Notes under the pieces: model-generated
Seen by the model: the letters and a program-made list of their open reading frames with translations, nothing else
Databases searched by the model: none
Told to the model about the DNA's origin: nothing
Program-made: the position numbers and the translations under genes
In this document: one piece after another, positions 12,345 to 22,423 of the stretch
How the letters are laid out: the number at the start of each line of letters is the position of its first letter
Numbering within the stretch: position 1 is the stretch's first letter
NCBI GenBank assembly: GCA_025617745.1
Contig: CM046858.1
Span: forward strand, 50,165,925-50,229,924
Length of the DNA: 64,000 bases
Reading direction: 5' to 3'
From: Heliocidaris erythrogramma
Taxonomy: Eukaryota > Echinodermata > Echinoidea > Camarodonta > Echinometridae

Positions 12345-13310
12345 GGGATACTTCAAATTTTCTGTAGAATCTGATTTTTGTGCTATATCCCCTATTTTGG
12401 GGGTGCTGAACATGAATTTACTTGTTGCCATTTTTCTAAATGACGTCTTTGGCCGTTGCCATGGTAACGAAATATTTTCTTTAAAATAACATATATCTCT
12501 TAACAAACAACATTAAAATATAATGTTAGTGATGAAGTGTATCAATTTCAAGCTACCCGTTCGATTAAAATCAAAATCTCAGTTGTCAAAAGGTCATGTT
12601 ATGCTCAAAGAGGGCCGTTGCTATGGTAACGCCTAATCTTTTTCAGAAAATAGCATATTTCTGCAATAAATATATCTATTTCATGCCAAAACTTTGATTT
12701 CCATCAAAATATTGGTCTTGCAAAGTATTATGAAATGGCAACGATATGGAAGAAATTGGTATTTTAAGAAAAAAATTAGCATTTCTGTATCAAAACAAAA
12801 CACACAACATAATAAGAAATACCTCAGTACACATACCGTCCACTTTCTGATTGTTTTCAGTATCTTGTATGTAGATTTTGAGGTCATAGTCATGCCTGAT
12901 AGGACAATTGCTATGGCAACAAATGATGCAAAAGTTAAAGTAGGTATGCGTGGCTTATGAAATTAATTTTAGTGCATTTGTTAATACACCTAAAATTCTC
13001 CCCCCCCTTGAACATATATTTTCCCCCTCACTCTGTTCTTTCTTGTTACCCAGATGTCTCGGCCATCGATATCATTATCTGCCTCTTTGCCATAAAAAAA
13101 AAGGATGGTGGATGAACGTGCCAGAGACGTTGCCGCGGTAACAAATTAATTTCATAAAGTAAAATATCTTGGAGTATACAACGTAAAGGCATAAAGTTAA
13201 TATCTAAGAATATCTCTTCCAGCTACAAGTTAGGCTGCAATTAACATCTGAATTATCCCACTTCATGGTTATGCTCTAAAATGGCCGTTGCTATGGTAAC
13301 GTCTGAATAT
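12345..13310 (-). repeat. X-box array, left inverted arm
   Basis: This segment is the reverse complement of the right arm ending at 22335; compare CCCCTATTTTGGGGGTGCTG near 12390 with CAGCACCCCCAAAATAGGGG near 22277. It carries five near-palindromic RFX-type motifs: GTTGCCATGGTAAC 12455-12468, GTTGCTATGGTAAC 12617-12630, ATTGCTATGGCAAC 12907-12920, GTTGCCGCGGTAAC 13129-13142 and GTTGCTATGGTAAC 13287-13300. Intermotif DNA is also shared with the right arm. No coding frame is supported. Confidence 0.8.
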
Positions 13311-13329
13311 TCAGAAAAGTATGTATTTG

Positions 13330-14850
13330 TAATGGAACAATCAATCAAGTCAGGTAGAACATCCGAGATCCATAGATCATGACCTGAAAGCTTAAATCTC
13401 CTGTGAAGAGGTCTGATTCCCATACTGACTTCATGGTGTGGCATGCTGCCCAGGCCTTCCTTACCCTATCCACAACATCATCTGTGTTTCTGATCTTTGC
13501 TCGCAAGTACAGGAAGTCATCCACCAATTCAATTGGCTTCCCACCAGCACTCACGATTCCCTCTGGCTCCAAGACGTTCTCCACCAGATAGTCTTGCTCT
13601 CATTTATCCTACATTCATAGATACCTCCTCCATTTCTCTCAGTAACTCCAGACCTCTGCCTCCTTTACTGTGATTGCCAACAGAACTATGTCGTCAGCAA
13701 ACTCAGCATCTGAGATCTTCTTAGCCTTAACTCTCCTGCTCCAAGCCAGAGTTACAGTAAAGCCAGAGTCCTGGTGTTTCTCCAGTGCCAGGCTTAATTA
13801 CGATCACAAAAAGATATGGAGCTAATATATCACCCTGGAGTACTCCAGTCCATTCTGTATCTTAAAGATCTCTGTCAGCCCATCGGGTGTGATGATCTGG
13901 GATTTGATGTTTGTGTACAGCAGGGATATCAGGTCCATCTTCTTGGGAATTCCATAAGCCCGTACGATGTTCATCAGGCAGTTTCGGTGTACAGAATCAA
14001 AGGCTTTTCTGAAGTCATTGAACACCATGACAGCAGGAAGGCTCTTTGCCCTAAGAATCCTCCTGACTAGTGGTGGATCTTCCCTCTCTAAAGCCATTCT
14101 GGCTGTCTCTTTGCTGCTTCTCAATCCCTGGTTGGATTCGGTTCAGAATCATCCTGTTGAGGGTCTATGCAGCAAGTAACGTTAGTGAGATGCCCCTGTA
14201 GTTGTTGGAGTCAGTGAGGTCACCTTTCTTTAGTACTGGGACAGTGTTACTTATCCTCCATTGATCTGGGACAGAACTCCAGGCTGATATCACTAAAATC
14301 ACAAGTCTTCATCACCTCCAGCGATACTCCGTCATCTCCATACCCCTTACCCTCCGTGACCCCCCCCCCCGCCCCGCTGGCTCTCTTAAGCTCTTCACTG
14401 GTAAAGGGCCCTGTCTCGATATCCATTTCTTTGAATAGCTGCCTGATCACCCTGCTATTCTGATCTGTGGGAGGGGTTTGTCCTAGTAAGGTCTTAAAAT
14501 GCTCCAGCCACTTCCCCTTCCTATCCTTAGGGCATGTTCCTTGGATCTGACTCGAACTCCCTCTCTTTCTCCCCGTGATCTTGTTGATGATCGTCCAACT
14601 CTCTATGCTCTTACAACTGTCTGCTGCTCTCTCAACTCTCCTGATCTTGTCAATCAGCAACGACTCCTCCCTAGCTTTAGTGTAGTTGGCATAGAGTACT
14701 TCCTTCCTATCATCAACACACTTCTTCCTCTCCTCCGAAGGATCAGCACGGAACTCGTCCATAGCAGCTCTTATGTGTTCTCTGGCTGCACACACTCTGG
14801 GATCTTCAGAGTAATCATCTGTCATCTTTCTCTTCTTCTTCGGCACCAAG
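13330..14850 (-). pseudogene. LINE ORF2 fragment (linker plus reverse transcriptase), disrupted
   Basis: The minus strand encodes, from 14849 down to ~14250, a charged linker starting near PKKKRKM (reminiscent of a nuclear localisation signal) and typical of the region between endonuclease and reverse transcriptase. Next, around 14124-13822, comes an RT block with VFNDFRKAFDSVHR (RT motif A), and finally around 13584-13345 a thumb/C-terminal piece with ELVDDFLYL and RKAWAACHTMKSVW. The pieces are in different frames, and the FADD catalytic box falls in broken sequence. It is therefore a dead copy, perhaps RTE/CR1-like; the clade is uncertain. It lies in the loop of the X-box array complex. 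Confidence 0.75.
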
Positions 14851-14899
14851 GCCTCTCCAGCTCCTGCTACTGCAGTGGTGAAGTGAAAAAACTACAGTT

Positions 14900-15785
14900 G
14901 ATAAAGTAGGAACATGAGGAAGTCATTCCCCATTCGTTTTGTACACAAAACTCAGAAATTCTCCATTTTCGGGCTGACATGAGGTCACAAAAGGTCATGT
15001 GACTTGGTAACGGTATGACCGATTTTTTAAAACATGTCACAAGATGTGGAAGACTTGAAAGAAAAAGTCAGAAAGTATGCGTGCTAGGCCTACAAAATGA
15101 ATATTGGCTGCTTCAAAATTTTATCCTCCTGCCTCACGTATGTAACATCTTAATACATGTTGTAGGATATGAACTTGTAGATCTTGCCCATCGATAGAGG
15201 CTTATAAGTTCCTGCAGATTACCGAAATGGCCTAGAGGATGACTATTGCATGTTCCAGCTAGGCGCCCTTTCAAGGTCACAGCTGAGTTCTACAAAGTGT
15301 TAAACCTGAGTATCAATGAACACAGGAGGAAAACTGCTAGAAGAACTGGTAGATCTAGTCTCCTTCTGGGCCGGACTTGATCTAGATCTAGTTTATACGC
15401 ATATAGCTAGGTCAGAGCAGAATTTGAGACCTCATAGGGTGCCTCCAGATAAGACCAGATAAGACCTCCATGTTCATGTCATTATTGTAAGCATCTGGGT
15501 TGTGCAGGGCTGTGTGACCTCTACTCAGGCATAAAAGGTCAAGAGTTGTCTGCTATTTTCAAGGGAGGTTGAACGTGGAGTTTCAGATTTGTTGGCATTA
15601 TTTGTGTTTGCCCAGATATTTTCAAAACTGGCATCGGAAACTGGTTTCATTTTACCATTCTTTTTGTTGTTGTTTTTAACCATGATCTACGTATTTAATG
15701 TTTTCAAATTGCTATAAATATTATAAATATTGAAATGTATTGCCTCTTGTTATTAGTAATAATACAATCATATCACATCAATCAT
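14900..15785. other. no gene seen; loop of the X-box complex
   Basis: Unique-looking, AT-rich sequence between the LINE fragment and the FB-A1 insertion. There is one weak TTGGTAAC half-motif near 15005. Short open frames show no domain. Confidence 0.4.
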
Positions 15786-15793
15786 ATCAAAAG

Positions 15794-18638
15794 GGTACAC
15801 CGTCGCTTGGTCTACCACCACTTGGTCTAATTACCAGTTCGTCGAACTCCAAGTGGTCTAACTTCATTTTGTCTACAACCAGTTTGTCTACTTACCATTT
15901 CGTCTAATTTCCATTTGGCCTAATAACCAATTCGTCTAATACCCAGTTTGGCTAACCCCATTTAGTCTAAAACCCATTAGGGCTAATTTTCACTTCGGTT
16001 AATTTTCACTTCGTCTAATTCCGAATAGTCTAACCGTCATTTTGTCTACAAGCCACATAGTCTAATATCCATTTGGGCTACACCTACTTTGGCTAATACC
16101 ATATGGTCTACCTATCATTTGGTCCAATTCCATTTAGTCTAATAACCAGTTGGGCTACTTATCATTTAGTCTAACTGTCATATGGTCTAATGACCATTTG
16201 GTCTAATATCCAATTCGTCTAATAACCAGTTAGGCTACTAATCTTTTGGTCTAATTTCATATAGTCTAATGACCATTTGGTCTAATTACTATTTATTCTT
16301 CTGGCCATTAATTTAGTAGCAAGTTGAGAAAGGAAATTTTAAAACAAATGAAAATTCAAAGAAGTCATCTACGTAAATGTGCATTAAAAGAGTTATTCAC
16401 CTTGCTGTTGCTTATATCAAGATCAATATCCCTACATTTTATATATTAATTATTTAATTTATTAAAATCAATTATTTAGTATTATTTTTTAGTAATCAAA
16501 ACATTCATAGGTCCCCTCTTCCTTTCATGACTTAAGTAGAAGAACGTGATTTTGTATTGCACTTCAAATTATGTTTGTTGGGTTGATAATCTGTTAATAT
16601 TCATGTTTCTTATTTGATATATGATCGGTGGCGTAGCTAGGATTTTTTACAAGAGGGGCAAATTCTGCTTGAAGGGAGATCCGTATTTTTTTCTTCTCGC
16701 CAACCCTCCGAAACTGTGTCCCCAGGTCTCGCTAAGTTCCTACTCAAAGGTGTCACGCTGTTGTCATATCAAGAACTAAATATTCTGCCATTAAGCTTCT
16801 CTGATTCTTTTGAGCTATGCAAACTGCTATTTTCAGGGGCGGCGTTACCGGGGGCAGGGGCGGTTGCCCCCTATGAGATTTCAAGTGACCAAAAAGAGAG
16901 ATAGACAGCTCGAGAGAGAATAAAAACGAAAAAGATAAGGAGAAGAAGAAAGAAAAAGAAAGAAAAGTATGCAACTACTACTATTATTATTATCATTATT
17001 ATTATTATTATTATTATTATCATTATTATTATTATTATCATTATTATTATTATTACTATTTGTTCATCTAAAACGTATATCAACTCGCTCGTTGGCTGGG
17101 GGGGGGGGGGGCACAATGCACCCCCCACCTTTCCAAGCACCCAAAAATTGTCTCCTGCTACCCACAAAAATGCCGCTCTTTATACTTCTTCACTGCCTTC
17201 TTTTTCTTCTTTTAAGTCAGTGGCGTATCTAGGTATTATGACGCCCTGGGCAAACAGTAAATTTGCGCCACCTAGTCGAGTCAAATTATGTTATGCGAGG
17301 AAGCGAAGGGACCGAGCAGCAATATTTTTTTTTAATTCATTATTTTTTTTAACCCTCCCACATAGGTTCCTTTATTCATCATCAACATAACGTTGTGTAC
17401 AATAATATATTACGTACAAAACAGGCAAAGAGAACATAAACCTTCAGAAACATTGGGAGAAATTAAACCATTTTTATCTTCTTTAAGATTTATCTTTGAT
17501 ATATACTTTTCCATATCATAATATGTTTTGATAGCTGTCTAAACTTTTTCAAACCTTGGTAATTGACTTTTACATTTAGCTGAAAATATTTCTTTTTTAC
17601 AACGATTGAGATACAGTTAAAAGCGTTATTATGACCCATTCAATCCAAACAATTTATTTTGGTGTGTGAGTTTAACTTTTATATTGGTTTTCAGGGGCGG
17701 ATCCAGGATTGGCAAAATTCGCTCGGGGGGGTTATGGGGGTCCAGTTTCCCTCCATAATTCCCTGACAAGCAAAAAAAAAGTCCACAAGCCGGCGATGTC
17801 CGCGAGCTGCGTAGCGGCGAGCCGATTTTTTTCACTATTTTGAACCCCCGTAAGTGATGTTTTCCTGGCATCTACTAACGCAATGGAGACCATAAAAAGC
17901 AGTCCTGTGATATAGGAACATACTGTGTGGGTCTGGACATATTATGATGGCGTTTTTCTATGCACATTAAATTTTTACTTTTACATATTTTACATATTAC
18001 AGATATCGGTATTTTTTTAAATTCAGCTCAGGAAAGAGTCGAGTCAGGACAGCTAGCACCCCCCCCCGGCCCCAGGCCCTTTCAAAAAGCTCTGGCCACA
18101 ATTAACCTGTCCAGGGATGGCCAACAAAATGACGCATAGTGTTGTTGGTAGGTGCGTAGACGAAAAGGGAATAGCCCAACAGGCAATTAGCCTTAGTGAT
18201 AATTAGACAAAGTGATGGTTAGACAAATTGGCATTTAGACCAACTGACAATTAGACTAAATGGGAAATGGACTAATTGAAAGTTAGACCAATTGCACATT
18301 AGACCATATAAATGCCATGTAGACCAAATGGATACTAGACCAAGTGGATTTTAGACAAAATGCATGTGGACCAACTAGTTTTAGACTGACTGGGAATTAG
18401 ACAAACTGACATTAGACGAACTGGTAGTAGACCAAGTGACAACAAAATAAAGTAGACGAAATGGTAATTAGACCAAATGATAATTAGACCAAGTGATAAT
18501 TAGCCCAAGTGGCCATTAGACCTTCTGGTTATTAGACCAAGTGCAAATTAGACCAAATGAAGAGTGGACTAAAAGGGTTTAGCCCGTAGCCCATCTGGAA
18601 ATTAGACCAAGTGGTTTTAGCCCAAGCGTGCATAAACC
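15794..18638. mobile_element. foldback element FB-A1
   Basis: It starts GGTACACCGTCGCTTGGTCTA and ends ..AGCGTGCATAAACC. Identical 8-bp target duplications ATCAAAAG lie at 15786-15793 and 18639-18646. The left arm (to ~16300) is an array of GGTCTAATNACCATTTG-like units; the right arm (~18150-18630) is the same array inverted (ATTAGACCAAGTGG). The loop (~1.8 kb) shares with FB-A2 the segments around 16717-16800, the (ATT)n block at ~16978-17055, and the GTGGCGTATCTAGGTATTATG segment at 17220. There is no transposase, so it is non-autonomous. An 8-bp duplication fits hAT-, P- or Merlin-type mobilisation (inference). Confidence 0.9.
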
Positions 18639-18779
18639 ATCAAAAGAGCCTCCTTTGAAGCCCACACTATCTAGGCAGGCTATTCAGGTCATGAATATTT
18701 TCATAACAAACGGGCAGATGATAGCTACAAAAGGCTAATAGGCTAATAGAAGAAGATAAAAGAAAAAGGTGTCTAATAC

Positions 18780-19820
18780 AACAGGTACGTATTGCAGTAG
18801 ATGTACTCCGCTTTGTTTTCACGACGTTGCCATAGAAACGGCCATGTTTTGCCATAAAGCTGCCTACGATTTAATGAATATCAATGAGGTATGTTGAACT
18901 ACATTTTATATATTCTTGGACACTTGTATTATGCTTTTGAATGTTATATATAGATCTATGTAAAGGCTATATTACATGAATATCAATGAGGTATGTTGAA
19001 CTACATTTTATATATTCTTGGACACTTGTATTATGCTTTTGTATGTTATATTTAGATATATGTAAAGGGTATATTACATTTTTCTTCTTTTACAATTTCA
19101 AAATTTAACTGATCGATTACCATGGCAATGTCTCTGGAATGTTTGGATTTATCACTCACCACCAGTTTAACAGCAATCAGGGAAGATTATGATAGAGAGT
19201 CTGTTGGTAGATCCCATTAGACAAAACTGTGTCACGGGCGGGAGTACACTTTCTACATATTAGCCCATGCACTTTTATTAGTGATATCATAAGTCGAGTA
19301 TACGTCCTTAATTTTTTTCAAGTGTGTTGTCATAGCAACTATTCTATCAGACATGACCGTTACCTTAAAATATATCTAAAATACATCTTTATAAAACATA
19401 ATTGGAAAGTTGGAAATTTGTGTACTTTGACATTTTTACTACTTAGACAATGTTTTTTGTGTAAGTGTTAAGATAGAGAAATACCCTAATTTTTTTCTCA
19501 AAATATCAGTCTCAACCTGGTCGTTGCCATAGTAACGACCATATGATGGTATAAATACATTGTTGAAAGACTTTGAATGACCAAGATTTTGATGGCAATC
19601 AAATTTGGAGCATGAAACGGACAAACGGAAACACTTGTTTTGTTTATACATTGTTGCATAACAAATATATGCATTTTCTAGAAATTCAGATATTACCATG
19701 GCAACGGCCAATTTGGAGCATAACCATGACCTTGGATAAGTCAGTTGTTAACTGCAAGGTACGGTGCAGCTTGAAAGAGATATTCTGAGACATTAAAGAC
19801 ATGTATTTATATTGTATGTA
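18780..19820 (+). repeat. X-box array, right arm, proximal part
   Basis: Contains GTTGCCATAGAAAC 18826-18839, ATTACCATGGCAAT 19116-19129, GTTGTCATAGCAAC 19326-19339, GTTGCCATAGTAAC 19523-19536 and ATTACCATGGCAAC 19692-19705. The DNA around the last motif matches the reverse complement of 13195-13310 (left arm). The array is cut at its right by the Tc1-type insertion and resumes at 21468. Confidence 0.8.
18872..19078 (+). repeat. ~103-bp direct tandem duplication
   Basis: Two adjacent copies start with ATGAATATCAATGAGGTATG (about 18872 and 18976) and are nearly identical through TTGGACACTTGTATTATGC. This looks like a recent local duplication within the array arm. Confidence 0.85.
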
Positions 19821-21465
19821 CACTGTTGGTCATAATGGTAGCATAATTTTTTTTCTACCTTTCGTACACTATTGACAACAATACGAGTCATTTTTTTTGC
19901 AAAATAAAGCTTATATCTTCACCGATTTTATTGATAAATCTGTTCTCAACATATGAAATAAAAAATATAAGACAAAAATTAATTCATACAAACTTTATAC
20001 ACTGGTTTAAACCACTTTTGACAAACACACTCATGGTAAATGTTTAACCATGATAATTTTATCGTGAAAAATAAAGCCTTGGGATCTGAAGGGAAGTGTT
20101 CCTCTTTTTAATCTTGTTGGGTCACTTAGTACCTGGTATGGCCACCTCTGGCACGCACCAGTGCCTCCACACGCCGTGGCATACTGTCCACAAGGTTGTT
20201 GATGGTGTTCAAGGGCAGTGCATCCCACTCTTCGGTCAGTGCCTGGGCTAACTCCTGCACATTTTGAGGATGATTGTTTCTCTCATTGATGGCACGGCCC
20301 AATGTATCCCAGGCGTGCTCAATGGGGGTTCATGTCGGGGGAACAGGCAGGCCAAGGCATCTGCTGCACGTCCTCTGCGTCAAGGAATTCCCTCACCAGA
20401 CGTGCCCTATGTGATCGAGCGTTGTCGTCTTGGAGCTGAAAGTTATTGCCATATACTCTTCTCGCGTATGGAAGACAATGGCGTTCCAGGATATCGCGGT
20501 ACACGACGGCGTTGACATTTCCTTCAGGTGCAGCCAATGGCGTTTTTCTGCCATAATGTATTCCGACCCATACCATCACTGAGCCTCCACCTGCTTGATT
20601 GGTTTCCTGGACACAGTCATTACGGAGGTTCTCGCCCCACAATCGTCGAACCCTCTGCCTCCCATCGGTGCGGTCAAGGATGTACCGGCTTTCATCAGTG
20701 AAGATTACATGGCGCCAGTGACCAAGCTGCCGTCTCCTGTGCCTCCTAGCCCACTGGAGTCGAGCAACCCGGTGGCGAACAGTGAGACGTGGAACTTTGG
20801 TCATTCGCCGAGCTCTGTAGCCATGTTGGACAAGTCTCCTGTTTACGGTTTCCCGTGAAACGTTCACTCCGAAGTGCCTCCTCCACAAGTGGCAAAGACG
20901 ACTCGCTGGCATTATCCGGTTCCTACGGGACATGTTCAGCAGTTGACGGTCATCCCGTGCGGATGTTCTTCGTGGTCGACCTGTAGATCTCCCTGGACTC
21001 AAAGTACCCGCCTCTCGGTGTCTTCTGAGGATGCGGCACACACAACTCTGCGATAGTCCAAGAATATCTGCAATCTGGGCCTGTGTCCGTCCATTCCGTC
21101 GGAGTGCAAGGACCCTCTGACGAATTGCAAGTGCCGTTGGGCGAGGCATAGTGTAAGGAATCAATGGAACAAATTTGGTAGGAATTGATCAAGCTAACTC
21201 TGAAAACGGGCTGTTAACACACGTAGGCTTTCTGCACGAAATGGACAGCAAAACAACAGCAGAAAGGAGGCTCCGCCTTTCATAGCACCAAACAATAAGA
21301 TAGGCCACGTTATGGAATGTTTCACTTGACCGACTTTTACCTCGACAATACAAAATCATTATGTAATCAATGAACCTGGTCAATATTATCTATTTAGGCT
21401 TTTAAATATGATTAAATCAACGGATGACTATGAAAATACGAATTATGCTAACATGACCAACAGTG
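19821..21465 (-). mobile_element. Tc1/mariner-type DNA transposon
   Basis: The ends are inverted CACTGTTGGTCATAATGGTA and, reverse-complemented from the right, CACTGTTGGTCATGTTAGCA. TA dinucleotides flank both sides (19819-19820 and 21466-21467). The 1645-bp length is normal for a single-gene Tc1 element. It carries one minus-strand transposase gene with a frameshift. It is inserted in the X-box array, which continues on both sides. High end identity suggests a fairly recent insertion. Confidence 0.9.
20126..21149 (-). pseudogene. Tc1-like DD34E transposase, one frameshift
   Basis: The first ATG (21149) gives MPRPTALAIRQRVLALRRNG. An N-terminal paired-like helix-turn-helix contains TQAQIADILGLSQSCVCRIL and a basic GRPRRTS linker. 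The catalytic core shows TDES (first Asp) and QDDNARSHRA (second Asp). In the WPACSPDMNP block a one-base C insertion near 20333-20337 shifts the frame; the following frame supplies the Glu block EHAWDTLG and runs to a stop at 20126-20128. Total size (~340 codons) is normal for Tc1. An active enzyme would cut and paste at TA; this copy should be inactive unless the extra C is an assembly error in a C run. Confidence 0.9.
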
Positions 21466-21467
21466 TA

Positions 21468-22335
21468 TTTATACTTATAAAAAATATGTTATTTTCTGAA
21501 AAGTAATTTGTTACCATGGCAACTTCTCGAGCACTTTCATCCACCACCAATTTGATGGCAAATAGGCACATAATGATAGCTGATTCATCTGGGTAACAAA
21601 AAAATAACAGAATGGATGAAACTGTGTCTAAGAGGATGGGTACGTTTTGGGTGTATTAGCCTATACACTTTTGTTATTGATTTCATAAGCCATTCATACC
21701 TACTAAGTTTTGCATCATTTTGTTGCCATAGCAACTGTCCAATCAGGCATGACTGTTAACTCAAAATCTACATCTAGACTTGAAAAAAATTGAAAGTGGA
21801 AAGTATGTGTACTTAGACATTTTTATTATGTTTTTTTTTGTTTTGATACAAAAAAGCTATATTTTTTCTTAAAATACCAATTTCTACCATGTTGCCATAG
21901 CAACGACCATGTTGTGGCATAAATATGACTTTGCACGACCAAGACTTTGACGGAAATCAAAGTTTTGGCATGAAATAGACATATTTATACACTTCTATTA
22001 TGTTTATGATTTTTCATTACAGAACTATGCTATTTTCTGAAAAATTTTAGGCGTTACCATAGCAACGGCCCTTTTTGAGCATAACATGACCTTTTGACAA
22101 CTGAGATTTTGATTTTAATCAAACGGGTAGCTTGAAATTGATACACTTCATCACTAACATTATATTTTTATGTTGTTTATTAAGAGATATATGTTATTTT
22201 TTAGAAAATATTTCGTTACCATGGCAACGGCCGAAGACGTCATTTAGAAAAATGGCAACAAGTAAATTCATGTTCAGCACCCCCAAAATAGGGGATATAG
22301 CACAAAAAATCAGATTCTACAGAAAATTTTAAGTA
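21468..22335 (+). repeat. X-box array, right arm, distal part
   Basis: Five motifs at 161-212-bp spacing: GTTACCATGGCAAC 21510-21523, GTTGCCATAGCAAC 21722-21735 and 21891-21904, GTTACCATAGCAAC 22053-22066 and GTTACCATGGCAAC 22215-22228. The outer end (~22240-22335) is the reverse complement of 12345-12440. Immediately outside, unit U sequence resumes (TTTTGTAATATGTTTAAAACTG), marking the insertion boundary. Confidence 0.85.
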
Positions 22336-22423
22336 ACCTTTCAACTTGCCATGTACTATTTTGTAATATGTTTAAAACTGCACTGTGCCAAATTTGATGA
22401 AAGTTGACCATGCCGATTCTGAC

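Noticed and set aside
14499-14909. Plus-strand 136-residue frame
   Set aside because: It is the antisense shadow of the minus-strand LINE linker coding sequence.
16871-17232. Leu/Ile-rich frames on both strands
   Set aside because: Microsatellite ATT/AAT translated in several frames, inside the FB-A1 loop.
20595-21056. Plus-strand frames within the Tc1 element
   Set aside because: Antisense shadows of the transposase, which has clear catalytic motifs on the minus strand.
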